A stretch of 64,000 bases of DNA from Phascolarctos cinereus (GCF_002099425.1 NW_018344333.1:868001-932000), one strand, 5' to 3'. Positions 1 to 11,529 are shown, counted from the stretch's first letter. A program made the numbers and translations. The notes: generated by a model from the letters alone, not told the origin.

Positions 1-655
1 ATTCGCTGAAAGTAGCTACGAATATTTCAACGTATGCATTGTCTATGTGCGTAGGTGTCTTTATTAACAATATATTCACACACACACACACAAGAACAAC
101 TTAATCATCAGTTGGTCAATTGGCAACATCCTCTAAGTGGTCCTCTTGCATCTTACAAGATAAAGGATCATTGCTCCTTAAGATGAGGACCCTAGGGTCC
201 TGTATGGTCCTGAAATGAAAGGCCTATTGAATCATAATAGTTATTAATTCGAAATAGTTTTAATGCCATTACTTTCCAGTTCTTTGAGAAGTGATTGATC
301 ATATGGTGGTATGTCTTTATTTAACCAAAATATTTATCTGTAGCCTACCTTTCCTCCTTACTAGATTTTTCTAAATCAGGCAACGCTTAAAAAATAAAAC
401 AAAACACAAAATCTGTTTTGCATAAAACTTGAGTATGAACTAAAATTAGGCATTCATTCAATATATGCCTCCTCCCTTTAAAAAAGCCTTTATTTTAAGG
501 GTATGGCCTTTATTTAGATCAACACAATGTACTTGATAGGAGGTTAAGAGAGAAAAAGAAAAGAGAAGAGTCAGACGGACATGTTTCATTGTTAAAACCA
601 GAAGGAACTTTAGGGAACATCTTGTTATAGGATGATAAATCTGTAGATGGGACGG
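1..655. other. AT-rich sequence without a recognised gene
   Basis: I see no credible gene or diagnostic repeat here. A short CA run lies at about 76-92. No reading frame has a recognisable domain. Confidence 0.5.
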
Positions 656-659
656 ACTT

Positions 660-800
660 CAGAAGTCATACAGTTTAAATTCTCATTTTATAAATATGAG
701 GAAAATAAAGCCCAGTGAGGTTAAGTGACTTTTCCAAAAGTACATTGTTGCTCTGTGGCAAAGCTCAACTTGAATCTAATTTCTGGTTTAGTTTTTATTT
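660..800 (-). repeat. degraded MIR-class SINE
   Basis: The plus strand carries the reverse of the MIR core: a stretch like 'ttttataaatatgaggaaa' followed by 'gaggttaagtgactt' and an imperfect 'cacagc' region. Similarity is weak, so the boundaries are approximate. Confidence 0.45.
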
Positions 801-837
801 AGAATTACAGATGTGTGTGAAGGGGTGAGGTGGAAGA

Positions 838-1026
838 ATAAGTATTTATGCAGTGCCTACTATGTGTCAGGCACTGTGCTAAAGACTTTATGAATATTAT
901 CTCATTTGATCTTCACAACAACTCTGCAAGGTACATGATCTTGTTATCCCCATTTTACAGTTGAGGAAACTGGGAATAGAGAATAAGTGACTTACCCATG
1001 GTCACACAGCTAATAAATGTTTGATG
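838..1026 (-). repeat. MIR SINE, antisense
   Basis: This is a well-preserved reverse MIR. It runs in order through 'actatgtgtcaggcactgtg', a 'ttatctcatttgatcttcac' block, 'ccccattttacagttgagga' and 'ggtcacacagctaataa'. These are the standard MIR landmarks seen from the opposite strand. Confidence 0.75.
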
Positions 1027-1029
1027 CAG

Positions 1030-1170
1030 AATTGGAAAGAGTCTTAGAGATCATCTAGTCCAACTTTCTTCTGTTTTTGGATGAGGAAACTGAGGCTCAG
1101 GAAGTTGAAGTGATTTGTTCTAAGTCATATAGTAGCAAGCCAGAATTTCACTCCCAGGTGTTCTACTTCC
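1030..1170 (-). repeat. second MIR-related repeat
   Basis: It follows the previous MIR directly and carries 'tcatctagtccaactttctt' and 'gatgaggaaactgaggctca'. The same layout recurs at 5880-6065 and 29205-29345. It belongs to the large set of old mammalian SINE relics, but I cannot name the subfamily. Confidence 0.5.
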
Positions 1171-1519
1171 AAATTTCCCAATCTTTATTCCATTTCATGC
1201 CATATACTACTTCTACATGTCATTTCCTTCCTACCTCTAGCTTAAGTTTAATTTTGTCTAGCTATGATTGCATTCTACACAAATGGACAGAGACTAAATA
1301 TATAAATTGTGAAACAAAAAAAAATGTTAGTAGGTAGAGGCAATTCATTTTGAAAGGGTAAATTTGATTTTGAAGTAAATACTAATATGATTCCTGTGGC
1401 AGATGGACCAAGCAGTATCACAGTGGTCTCCTGCTGTCTTTGTCACACACTTGGCTGCATTGAGTGGGCTTTAGTACCTTTAAAGCAATTACAGGCACTG
1501 ACAAGGCAGAAGGACAATG

Positions 1520-1524
<5 letters not shown>

Positions 1525-1606
<82 letters not shown>

Positions 1607-1640
1607 CCTCTCCTCCTCCTCTCTCACTTCCCTTCTTTCA
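1525..1640. repeat. (TC)n microsatellite
   Basis: About 39 uninterrupted TC units run from 1525 to 1602, followed by an impure CCTC/TCC-rich tail. The long serine-leucine and arginine-glutamate reading frames across it are translations of the repeat, not genes. Confidence 0.97.
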
Positions 1641-2080
1641 TTCACTTTCCTTCTTTCTGTTTCTTGTCTCTGTATCTTTCTCTATCTCTATCTGCTTATC
1701 TCTTTCTCAGATTCACCTAATCAACAGCCCATTAATTATTAACCCTAAGAAAGTTATTTGACAAGTACATTGAAAGCTAAAAAATAAAATAAAATAAAAT
1801 ATTGATGATGTAGGATGTCACAAGGAAAAACTTATGGGATAAGTTCTAAAGGACAATGAGACAGCTTTAAGAATCTGCCATCTCTGATTGTAGCCATCTA
1901 CTCTTTGTCTTATTAATTCAGTTTTAGTAAGTTTTCTCATTAATAATACCCTTTGAGCTGTTCCAATGTAGTTCTGGACTGGTATTGAAATTGAGAGTTA
2001 GATTTCTTTTGAGAGGACAGCTATTCATTGGGGGAAAGAGCGTATATATTCAATATGGACTGTGTCTACTTTTGTCTGGA
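1641..2080. other. unique AT-rich sequence
   Basis: No gene or clear repeat was recognised. A short AAAAT run lies near 1780-1800. Confidence 0.4.
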
Positions 2081-2084
2081 TGAA

Positions 2085-2240
2085 ATAAAATAATAAATCT
2101 TCAACTCAATCCAATTTAATACAATAACTTATTAAGCACTGACTATATTCCAAGTATTATAGTAGCAATGAGAAAAAAATAAAACAAGGCCTTCATTCAA
2201 GGAACTTAAATTCTATTAAGAAATCTCCAAAAACAATTAT
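2085..2240 (+). repeat. ancient dispersed repeat ('ttattaagcactgactatat' type)
   Basis: The block has the order 'ttattaagcac', a degraded 'gtgccaggcactgtg' region, then 'ggaacttaaattctattaag'. Similar blocks recur at 26225-26330, 29585-29700, 32730-32870 and 59775-59895, so it is a dispersed family. I cannot assign its name with confidence. Confidence 0.45.
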
Positions 2241-2379
2241 TTAGCATATTTAAAATTCAGGGCACCATACATGAACAGAGTAAATCTTTAAAAACTTTGA
2301 TAGATATGACTACTCCCAATTCATTGGTACTCAATAGCCCTGGGTCCTCCCTCTGATTGGAAGATAAAGGACTCTTCTC

Positions 2380-2575
2380 AGAATCTCCATTTAAGGAGAA
2401 AGCCCAGACTTTCCCTTCTATATTCCATTCAGCATCCTGAGGGGTACTTTGTCCTCCCTCCCCTTTTCAACTTCCTTTCATGGATTGTCTTCCCTATTAA
2501 TATATGAGCTCTTTGAGGGCTAGGGCCATATTTTTCATATTTGTACACCCAGTGTTTAGCCATCTGAAAATAAGG
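2380..2575 (+). repeat. L2 LINE 3' end relic
   Basis: The segment ends with 'atgagctctttgagggctag' and a degenerate 'tttgtacacccagtgtttag', the usual landmarks of the L2 3' terminus. The preceding pyrimidine-rich part fits the L2 3' region. Confidence 0.55.
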
Positions 2576-2794
2576 TTGCCCAAGTTTACAAAAAAAAAAT
2601 GGGAACACTCCATATTAGAGTGATCATGAGAAGACAAGCACATTAGTATGCTATTGGGGGAAGTTGTGATTTGGTACAACCAGTTTGCTTCCAGAAAGCA
2701 ATTTAAAATTCTACAAAGATAGAGATAGATGCAGGGAATTGACCTGTAATTTTATTGATATGGGGAACTTCTATTTCAGGTGCACTTCTCTGCA

Positions 2795-2935
2795 ATTTAT
2801 AATGTCAGAATCACCATAAGCACTTAGAAGTTAAATGACTAGTCCAAGATCAAATAGGCAAAAGGTGTCAAAGGGAAAACTAAACTAGATCTTCCCTTAT
2901 TCCAAGGTCAACTCCATCTACTGTGCCATTTTGAA
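2795..2935 (-). repeat. degraded MIR-class SINE
   Basis: The plus strand reads like a reversed MIR ('agaagttaaatgactagtcc', then a region ending 'ctccatctactgtgccattt'). It is strongly diverged. Confidence 0.4.
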
Positions 2936-3019
2936 AAAAAAAAATGTATGTCCCTTGTTATATAACTAGCCACAGATTCTAAATAAGTTAATAATTTAAA
3001 AGAAAAGTCCAATATACAG

Positions 3020-3165
3020 CAAACAATTTATAGAAGCACTTTGGTAGTAACAAAAAAAATGGAAGTAATGATTAAGCAATGTCTAAACAAACTGTGGTAT
3101 AGAAATTTAGTAGAATATTAGTATGCTATAAGAAATGATAAATCAATTGGCAAGGATGTATACAT
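3020..3165 (+). repeat. old L1 ORF2 C-terminal fragment
   Basis: The block contains diverged forms of the L1 ORF2 C-terminal coding sequence: an island resembling 'agcactttttgtggtagcaa', then 'aaactgtggtatagaa' and 'agtatgctataagaaatgat'. Better copies of the same segment are at 44870-45000 and 62850-62980. It is a non-coding relic. Confidence 0.5.
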
Positions 3166-3264
3166 TCATACACATACATGTGTAGATACATATGTGTCTA
3201 AATATATTTGAAAAGATATATACAGTATACATTTAAAGAGAAATGTAAATAAATATGATAGCTA

Positions 3265-3790
3265 AATACAAGATTGCTTGAATAGAAGATTCCAGGACTT
3301 TAGTGGGTCAAAAATACTTCATATGGTATCTAAACTGCATGTTGAAGGAAAAGAAGGGTTCAATTAGGCAGAATAGAGAACGTGCATTCCATTCCAGGCA
3401 TAGAGATAGCATTTTGTTACAAAGTCAGCAAAATGACATAAGGAGTACTATGCTTGAAGAACACAGAAAGACAAATTTGATTCTTTGAGTTGAAGATGAC
3501 ATACTGTTCAGTGAGGCTGGAAAGATAATTTGGGTCTAGGTTGTGAAGGTCTTTAAATGCTAAGCAGAGGAATTTATGTTTTATCCTAGAAACTATATTA
3601 ATCCACTAGAATTAATTGAGTAGAGGAGTGACATGGTCAGATTTGTTTTTGCCTTTTTAAATCACTTTGACAGTAGTGTGCAAAATGATTTGAAGTAGTG
3701 AGACATTAGAGACAGGGACCAATCAGACTTTGAATAATCCAAATGAGAAGTAATAAGGGTATAAACTAAGGTGATAGCTCTGTGAGATGA
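3265..3790. repeat. ancient dispersed repeat, family not assigned
   Basis: The block has a recognisable order: 'cattccattccaggcataga', 'ggttgtgaaggtctttaaat', 'tttatgttttatcctagaaa', 'gaggagtgacatggtcagat', 'ataatccaaatgagaagtaa'. The first part of the same repeat is found at 33800-34260. It is a non-coding mammalian-era repeat; I do not name the family. Confidence 0.5.
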
Positions 3791-3894
3791 TAGAATGGGT
3801 CAGCTGGAATAGCCATTATGGAGACTGAAATGACAAGATTTAACAACTTATAGATTATGTGGAATGAAGTAAACTGAAGAAGGAAGGATAATGG

Positions 3895-4025
3895 ATATGA
3901 AGAACATAAAAAAGCATGGAAAGTCTTATATGAACTGATGCAAAGTAAAGTAAACATAATGAGGAAAACAGTACATCTAATGACTACAGCTATGCAAATG
4001 GAAAGAACAGCAAAAACAAACAAAC
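3895..4025 (+). repeat. L1 3'-region relic
   Basis: 'tatgaactgatgcaaagtaa' followed by an A-rich tail matches, with divergence, the region just after the L1 ORF2 C-terminus. Compare the 'gaactgatgctg' segments at 17935 and 63017. Confidence 0.45.
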
Positions 4026-4029
4026 AAAA

Positions 4030-4420
4030 AAAATCTTTGTACCTTTGTAGTTATAATATTCAATGTTAAGTTAATTATCCAATAATAGATAATTATGTTT
4101 AGGAAGTTATTATCTACTATACATGGAAGAGGCTGAAATTTAGAACTTTCTCCCAAAGAATACACACCTATCAAAGCACAGAAAACCTTCAATTAAAAAC
4201 AATCTAAGGTTTAAAGAGGTTGAGAGGAAACTTAAAGAAAAGGGACATTATTAAAGAAGCTGCACCTCCCTGGGCCTGTTTACCTTCTGTTTTATCAGGC
4301 TATGCACATGTAGTTTGAACAAAGAAATCTCTTAATAGTAAAGTTATCTTCTGTTTCCTAAGGTCAACTTCTGCTTCCTCAAAACAAAGCTTATGATCTA
4401 ATTAAGAATTAGGGCTTTTC
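4030..4420. other. unique AT-rich sequence
   Basis: I recognise no gene or repeat in this stretch. Confidence 0.35.
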
Positions 4421-4424
4421 AATT

Positions 4425-4995
4425 TGGATTTATGCAAATAAAGCAGTTAAAATTTCCATATGCTTTGACCCAGAAATTCTAATGCTAGACATATACTCTA
4501 TGGAAGGGATTAACACGAAGAAAGGTTTCATACTCACCAAAATATAGTTCAGCAGCACTTTTTGTAATAACAAAAAAGAAGAAAAGAAAAGAAAAAAGTA
4601 AACAAAGTAGATACTCAAGAATTGAAGAATGGTTAGGCAAACTGTGGTACAGAAGTATAATGGATTACTGTGTCATAAAAGAAGACCAACATAATGAATA
4701 CAAGGAAATATAGGCAAAACAGGGAAAATATCACATATAGTGAATATAAAAACAACCACAAAATAACTGAAACAATGATGTGAAATTAAAAAGATCAAAT
4801 GGGCCCCAAAAAGAAGAGATATTAGAAGTTACCTTATTTTGTTCCACACAAGTGTTGGAGGTTAGTTTTGTTGAATTATTAATTTATTTTCTTCTTTCTG
4901 GTTTCTTTCTTGATGCAAGGGATGACTGCTTGAAGTGAAGAATGATATTTTGGGGCATGAAGTCAATGTAAAAACAAAAGCTTTCACTTAAAGGG
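4425..4995 (+). mobile_element. old L1, ORF2 C-terminus and 3' UTR
   Basis: The order of blocks follows the L1 ORF2 C-terminus: 'tatgctttgacccagaaatt' (the P-F-D-P-A-I region), 'caaaatatagttcagcagca', 'gaagaatggttaggcaaact' (the G-E-W-L region) and 'aagtataatggattactgtg' (N-V-M-E-Y-Y). A 3' UTR-like tail follows. Stops and shifts are frequent, so this is an old dead copy without TSDs that I can see. Confidence 0.6.
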
Positions 4996-5310
4996 AAAAA
5001 AAAGAAAAATAAGTTTGACCACCTAGAAATATTAATACAGAATAAAGTTATGTCTGCATGAGATCAAAGTATCTTATCAATATAATATTAAGCTATAACA
5101 TTAGTTAAACTATTTAGCCTCAGTGTAGACCTGATAAAAATTACATAGATTGAACTTTTCAGTTCTAAATAAATCATGGCATTCTACAGATACAAGCTCA
5201 AATATAGAATATTCAAATATATGTAGGAGCTATAATTTTAATGGCATAAGGGACAGTTAGTATGGAATATCCCTCCACAAATGGAGATTAGCAATCCATT
5301 ACCATCATGA

Positions 5311-5575
5311 GAGAGGCAGCTAGGTGGTACTGTGGTGACAGTTCCAGACTTGGAATCAGGAAAACTCACCTTTCTGTGTTCAAATCAGGCGTTAGACACC
5401 TACTAGCTGTGTGACCCTGGGCAAGTTATTTAACCCATTTGCCTCATTTTCTTCATCTGTAAAATGAGCTGGAAAAGGAAATGACAAACCACTCCAATGT
5501 CTTTGCAAAGAAAACCCCAAATGGGGTCACAAAGAGTCAGAACAACTAAATGACTAAAAAATTACAACAAAAATC
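5311..5575 (+). mobile_element. SINE with RTE-like 3' tail
   Basis: The 5' part is tRNA/CORE-like: 'aggcagctaggtggtactgt', then 'ctagctgtgtgaccctgggc'. The 3' part reads 'aatggggtcacaaagagtca' and ends in an ACAACAA-type tail, resembling the 3' end of RTE/BovB LINEs. Such a tail is the usual sign that a SINE used RTE machinery. Other copies lie at 22569-22806, 26419-26655 and 33328-33572. Confidence 0.85.
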
Positions 5576-5879
5576 ACGACTTATTTGGTAAGTCCTAGAA
5601 TGTTGCTTGAGGTGCTCTGAGATTAGATTAGTTTCACCAAATTGCATCCTTAGTACATAATAGAGAATTTGAGACCAAGTCTTCCTGATTCCAAGCCCCT
5701 TCAGAAGTACCTTAGTCCTCATTTCCAAGCTCAATGATCTTCTTTCCAGACAAAAGTATAAGTAGGTATAACACTGAAGATAGTAGTATCTACCTTAATG
5801 TTTGTATAAATATTTTCACACAACAATAATAACTGTGTTTCACACAAAATAATAATAATAATCCCCATGATGTATTTCA

Positions 5880-6065
5880 TAGGATCATAGAACTAGAATT
5901 GGAAGGACCTTAGAGGTCACCTAGGCTAACTTTATAAATGATAAAACCAAGCCCCAGGGTGTTATGTGACTTATCCAAGATTACATGGGAAATATTATTG
6001 GCGGGTTTTGAACCTGAATCCTCTGACTCCAAAGTTTGTATCTTTTTCAATCTATCAGGTTGCCC
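5880..6065 (-). repeat. MIR-related repeat
   Basis: The block carries 'aattggaaggaccttagagg' and 'gtgacttatccaagattaca', and ends near 'gaatcctctgactccaaagt'. It is the better-preserved sibling of the copy at 1030-1170. Confidence 0.55.
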
Positions 6066-6212
6066 CTCTATTTGACATCACTGAGGTATTAGAAGCAACT
6101 GCCACTTCTCAATACAAATCCAATCATTTTGCTTAATCAGGTATTTGGATATTGCTATAATATAACAATTGAATTGTTTTTATATTTAATTTCAAAATTT
6201 TAACAATAGAAG

Positions 6213-6248
<36 letters not shown>
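6213..6248. repeat. (CA)n microsatellite
   Basis: About 18 uninterrupted AC units. Confidence 0.95.
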
Positions 6249-6249
<1 letters not shown>

Positions 6250-6250
<1 letters not shown>

Positions 6251-6900
6251 CATTTGATAGCCTCACAGATTTGAAAAATAAATGAACTGAAAATGAACTG
6301 AAAAGACAGAAAGGCAGTGAGGATTGTTGAAAATAAAAGATTACACAGGTGATTTCTCTGATCTATCAGCAAAGCAATTGTGTGTGATCCAAAGAGCATA
6401 GATAGAGAAAATGAAGTAGGAATTACCATATTTAGAAGATGAAACAAAATAAACCTTATAGATTTAATATGTTAATGTTCCGTAATAAGTATTATTTCTG
6501 AGTCCACCAATTGTTCTTTAGCAAAATCAAAAAGCAAATCAAAATTCTGAGGGCACATGTAGTTAAAATGTTGGGATTAGTTTTTTTTTTTAAAGGATGA
6601 AATCCTAAGTAAAGTACTATAATTATGAACACATTTTCTCTCATACACCACTCAGTCCCTGAATTTTTAATGTCAAAAGGAAAATTGTCTTGGCACATTT
6701 CAGGTCTATGTCACATCCCAGAATGAATATTGTACAACTTCACAGCCATAACAATTAAATGGCATTAACAAAATCCTGGTTTATAAATAAATAAATGCAA
6801 TTCCACAATCAATGATTTAGAACCTATTACTTTTGATGCCTCACTAGGGTTACCAACTCTGTTACATCTTGGTACAAATGATACATTTTAACCAACCATC
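6250..6900. other. unique AT-rich sequence
   Basis: No gene or repeat was recognised between the CA run and the tetranucleotide block. Confidence 0.35.
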
Positions 6901-6907
6901 TTTCTAT

Positions 6908-6978
6908 TTTTTTTCCTTCCTTCCTTCCTTCCTTCCTTCCTTCCTTCCTTCCTTCCTTCCTTCCTTCCTTCTTTCTTC

Positions 6979-7041
<63 letters not shown>

Positions 7042-7101
7042 TCCTTCCTTCCTTCCTTCCTTCCTTCCTTCCTTCCTTCCTTCCTTCCTTCCTTCTTTCC
7101 T

Positions 7102-7184
<83 letters not shown>
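6908..7184. repeat. compound (TTCC)n/(TTTC)n microsatellite
   Basis: A 277-bp tetranucleotide array is arranged in alternating blocks: TTCC, TTTC, TTCC again, then TTTC to the end. The frames of about 105 and 127 codons across it (proline-serine-phenylalanine or lysine-glutamate-arginine only) are artefacts of the repeat. Confidence 0.98.
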
Positions 7185-7745
7185 AAATTCATACTCCCAG
7201 TAGATGCCATTATCCTAAGAATTAGGAAAACTAACTAGCCTACTCACAAGGTCAGCAATGGACTAGACACAACATAAGTCTATATTTCTTTCAGCTACTG
7301 TATTTCACTTAAAATGAGATTATTTTGGAAGATTTTTTTCCCTACATACTCTCTGGTAGCTTTATAAACTTTCCAAATAGGCTCCATATACATAAAAAAA
7401 AAAATTTTTTTGTAGATGTAACCTTGGTCAAATGCCTGATTCTTTGCCCCTTTACTCTTCACGAACAATTGGTCCAAATCATTTTTTGTACTCAATTAAC
7501 AGTAGTTTGAACAATCTAAAACAACAGATTACCCTAGTTTTAAATATCATGTTTGTTCCCACATGATCTTGTCTACTTTCAGATACAAATTCAGGCATTC
7601 TGGTTGCTTCATTGTAAACAATTCAGATCAAACACTGTTCTGACTTTTTGTTATTATTAAATTACTTTGGCTCTGCTTATGTATGTAAAATCAGACAAGT
7701 CACAGTGTCTCTTTACTTGATTTTTCTACTCTGCAAGATAATTAA
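7185..7745. other. unique AT-rich sequence
   Basis: No gene or clear repeat was recognised. Confidence 0.35.
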
Positions 7746-7747
7746 GG

Positions 7748-7935
7748 GTAATCAATAAAGTGCTGGACTTGAAGCCAAGAATTCTGACTTCAAAATCCTG
7801 CCTTGGATACCTAACAACAACATGACACTAAATGTTCACTTGTCCTCTCAAAACCTCATTTTCCTTCTGCCAAAAGGGAATGATATTGCTTATCTTCACA
7901 GAGTTCTTTAAAAAATCCAATGAGTTAAGGTACAT
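7748..7935 (+). repeat. degraded MIR-class SINE
   Basis: The block follows MIR order: 'aagtgctggacttgaagcca', a diverged 'tgacttcaaaatcctgcctt', 'ctcaaaacctcattttcctt' and 'aaaagggaatgatattgctt'. Confidence 0.5.
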
Positions 7936-7939
7936 AAAG

Positions 7940-8620
7940 AATTCTGGGAGATCACATTTATATGAAATCAGTTATTTTTGTTGTTGGTGTAAATTTTGTT
8001 GGTGTTTGATCATTAAGGTACTTTCCAGTTCTGAATTCTATATAGTGCATATTAACGTACAAGTTAGGTGTTATACTGAGCAGACGACATCAGAGTTGTA
8101 ACTGTTGCATAAGTAGACCATGAGGAGATAGGCTTTCCCAAGTCCCTGTTGAAGAAGTTTCTAGTATACCAATCTGGAAGGGAATGGGCACTCATAGCTT
8201 CACAAAATCCAAAGGTAGTAATAATCTCAGAAATTTGAACTGCATGGGAAAAAGACAGTTTGATTTAAAGGTCTGAAATGCAGTTTATTTAATAATGAAT
8301 ATAGTTGTACTACTATCGAGCATTTATAGTAACTCAATTTTGGATAGCACACTATTGCCAGGTAGAGTTCAGATATAATATTAGCCTATTATTTGTATGC
8401 TATTATGTCTTTTTAAAATAGGGAAAACAGTTAGTTGTTTTCAGTTGGTTAAACACTCCCTTTGTAAATCTTTAGAAAACTAATCATTATTACAATTTCA
8501 GTGCCACACTAAGGCGTAGGTTCTAAATTAATATAATTATTAGCATTTCAAACATCTGTATTAAGGAATAAAGTTTTCAGTTTTCATGTGTATTCTTGGT
8601 ATTGAATATATGTATATGTA
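7940..8620. other. unique AT-rich sequence
   Basis: There is no recognised repeat or gene. The part from about 8275 to 8600 is homeobox-site rich (repeated TAAT/ATTA) and could be a conserved noncoding element; that is only a guess from composition. Confidence 0.25.
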
Positions 8621-8624
8621 TATA

Positions 8625-8690
8625 TGTATACACACACACACACACACATATATATATAATATATATATACACACATACATACCTGTGTTT
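8625..8690. repeat. (CA)n-(TA)n compound microsatellite
   Basis: A CA run followed by alternating TATA and ACATACAT units. Confidence 0.9.
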
Positions 8691-8812
8691 ACTCAGTCAA
8701 AAGAAGTAATAGTCACACTAATTTGACTACTGATAATATCTAGCTTCATAAGTTAATAGGTTTTAAGAGCAAAGAATATGATTTCCGTAAGATAAAAATT
8801 ACCAATATTTTC

Positions 8813-9108
8813 TTTCTTTTTTTTTCCCCTAACATTCACAGTCTCTGGTTTATTTCACTTTAGGCTCACACAAATTAAAAAAAAAAAACAGAAACAAAAC
8901 CAAATAAAAACACAAATGTGTAAAGCTAGAAGGGCTCAGATCAAAGTGTTTAGAAAACTCCAAGTATTATCCTAGGCTTTATGTGGCTTTATACCTCTTC
9001 CAACACTCAGAGGGCTTTGCACACAACAGGCATATAATAAGCACTTGCTGGATGTGAGGAGTAAAAAACTACAAACTCAGAATGCGTTCCTCAAAATTCA
9101 AAGAGTGA

Positions 9109-9158
<50 letters not shown>

Positions 9159-11195
9159 TTAAACAAACACAGGAAAGGTTTTCAGAAGAGAAAGACTCCT
9201 AGTACCCTCAACCTAACATGACTGCTCTTAGGGACAACAACAAGGGGTCAGAAACCAATGTTTACAAACACATACAATACTTCAAAAATGTGGCAGCCAA
9301 CATCCTTCCCAGCATACCTAATGCCCCCCCACTGCCCCCAAGACCTGGCTGTTCTGAGCTCAGAGGGTCCACACCAGCTCCTAGGTAGCAAAGGCAGCAC
9401 TGCAGGTTACAGAGTGTCCAGGATGTTGTCAATTTGGGTGACCAATTCCTGGCACCTGCTGGAAAGTGCCTTCTTGTTCTCAATATAGGTGTCTTTCTTG
9501 AGCTTGCCCACTACCAGCCGCTCTGCTTCCAATGATGATTTCAGCACAAGACCTTTCACCCGACTGTCTAGTTTCTGGATGTCACTGACTTTGCCACAAA
9601 GATCAGAGGACTCAGTCATTAATCTGGACTGCAGAGATGCAATCTCCATTTCCAAGGTCTTCTTGCCACTGTTGAGAGCGAATACATTATGCGACTGCTT
9701 GTACTTTTTGATGGCTTCATCAAAGTGATGGTACAGGCCTAATTTCTTGTTGACCAGAATTAAAACCTGTTTCAGTGATGCAAGCCACCTTCATCCTGGC
9801 TTCAGCAGCTGGATCTTTTGTCATGGAAAAGTCCAGCCTCACATAGACGATCACTGTGAAGAACAAGATACAAAAGGCTGCAACCAACAACAGGGGTTCC
9901 TGCAATATGGAGATCTTGTTGAATGTATAATGTACCACAGTGTCTTCAATATGCCGCTCCACCAAGTTGTTCTTATGGGCAACAATCACTGTGTGGCCAA
10001 ACATATCCAGGTAGGTGTAGTGTAACTCATCTGGGGCTCAGCTGATCTCATAAGGACTGTCCACTCTGATTTTCTTAGCTCGTTCTGGAAGTATTATCTT
10101 CACAGTCAGAGAGTCTGTTACTTGCTCATCAAACACATGGTCTACAAATCTCATCTTCAAGGCATAGTGGTCACCTAGATTATGTAGGTACTCATAGCTT
10201 GGAAGGTTGTAGCCAATAATGTAACAGGTCTTCCATCCACCAAGGAGTGGAAAGTGGGGGAGGATTTCCAACTCCACAGTCATCCAGGATGAGAAGGTGT
10301 CTGGTAGAGACATTTCCAATCTCATCCCTATAATAAACATCTTGAGCAGCAGCAGGGAGTATGATCTTGAAAGACCTGATGGAGGAAATCCCACTGTCTA
10401 CCTGTCTCTGATAGTCATAACAGGAAAAGGGCCCTTTAAGAACAGCCCTGATATGTGTTAAGTGTACCATTTCCTCTACTGCAATATGCAGTAGAGACTT
10501 TCAATGACTGAGGTCATGCTAGTGATGGTTCAGAAAGGGCTGTTGTTTTCATAATGCCCTTTAAAAAGATTCTGACTGAAGGGAGAGATGTCTTTGAAGG
10601 GACCATAATTCAGCACATCTTCAGAGAGTGTAGGATTGCCATGGTATAGCTTTCAACTTTTCAGGAGGCCAGCTTCACATGCATGGTCTGTGTCTTAGTT
10701 TAGGGTGAATAGAAATAATGGTTCCCCTCAAAAAACACAATCTCTGTTTCTGACTGGGTTGGATATGGCTGCAGAGCATGAGTGAAGACGGTCTCAAGGA
10801 CCACATGGATCCTTGCAACTCCGGCTAGGGAATAGGAAGTTTAACTGTGAATACTTTCCCAGTTTTGCCTTTAAGTTTTATTTCTCCTACTTCCAAATGA
10901 TTTTCTTCCTCTTCCTCTTCCTCTCCATTTAACTGCACGTTGAGTTAGGCCAGCAAGGTCTTGAGCACCTACTCTAGTGCCATCAGGAAGGAGGAGATGG
11001 CATGGCTGCCCAGGTGCTCCAGCAGCACATTGGCTGTCACCTTGGCCAGGTTGCTGCTCAGGTCCACTGTGTGCTTCTCCAGCAGCATCTCAGAGGCAGC
11101 AACCACACTGTGATCTACCCCCAAGGCCCACCCCCGTGTCGCACAGCAGCACCAGCAAGTGGGCAGTTGGACCTTCATGACAGCATACTGAGCAG
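8813..11195 (-). pseudogene. RPN1: processed pseudogene of ribophorin I
   Basis: Minus-strand translation matches ribophorin I (OST subunit 1) almost end to end. N-terminal 'HTVDLSSNLAKVTANVLLEH' is at ~11080-11020. '[20 protein letters not shown]' is near 10390-10330, and '[20 protein letters not shown]' near 10220-10160. The C-terminal membrane segment '[20 protein letters not shown]' is near 9890-9830, and the coiled tail ends '...QIDNILDTL' with stop TAA at 9409-9407. There are no introns, whereas the parent has many. An AATAAA signal lies at about 8840-8850, and an A tail (plus-strand T run) at about 8813-8826. The insert is flanked by a 9-bp duplication, aatattttc, at 8804-8812 and 11196-11204. 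The frame is broken: TAG after the first 70 codons (10968-10966), TGA in place of Arg just after 'DSPYEIS' (~10036), at least two frameshifts (~10280 and ~9755), and the usual signal peptide is not recognisable. This is a dead L1-type retrocopy; the parent gene is not in the window. Confidence 0.95.
9111..9157. repeat. (GT)n microsatellite inside the RPN1 retrocopy 3' UTR
   Basis: About 23 GT units, lying in the pseudogene's 3' UTR. Confidence 0.95.
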
Positions 11196-11263
11196 AATAT
11201 TTTCAAATTAAATGTAGATCCTCTTAGTGGAAAGAATAAATCTTTTTAACTGTCCTCCTTGAT

Positions 11264-11294
11264 GAACAACAACAACAACAACAACAACAACAAC
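11264..11294. repeat. (AAC)n microsatellite
   Basis: About ten AAC units just beyond the 5' end of the RPN1 retrocopy. Confidence 0.9.
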
Positions 11295-11472
11295 CACAGC
11301 AACAAACAAAAAGACAAGCAAACAAAAAAAACCTACCTGTTTTACAGTTGTATCCCTTTGGTGCTGCTTTGTTCTGAGGACATAAATAGTCTTTTTAGTA
11401 GAAACAAAGTCATTAGATAAAGAAAAATGTTCATTAAGATGTTTAAAAATAAAAGGATGTGTGCTGACATCT

Positions 11473-11473
11473 C

Positions 11474-11529
<56 letters not shown>

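Noticed and set aside
1387-1761. Overlapping frames of 67-124 codons rich in Ser-Leu or Arg-Glu
   Set aside because: They are translations of the TC microsatellite.
6827-7210. Frames of 105 and 127 codons on both strands
   Set aside because: They are translations of TTCC/TTTC repeats; no non-repetitive core.
9258-10025. Plus-strand frames of 76-92 codons
   Set aside because: They are antisense shadows of the RPN1 retrocopy.
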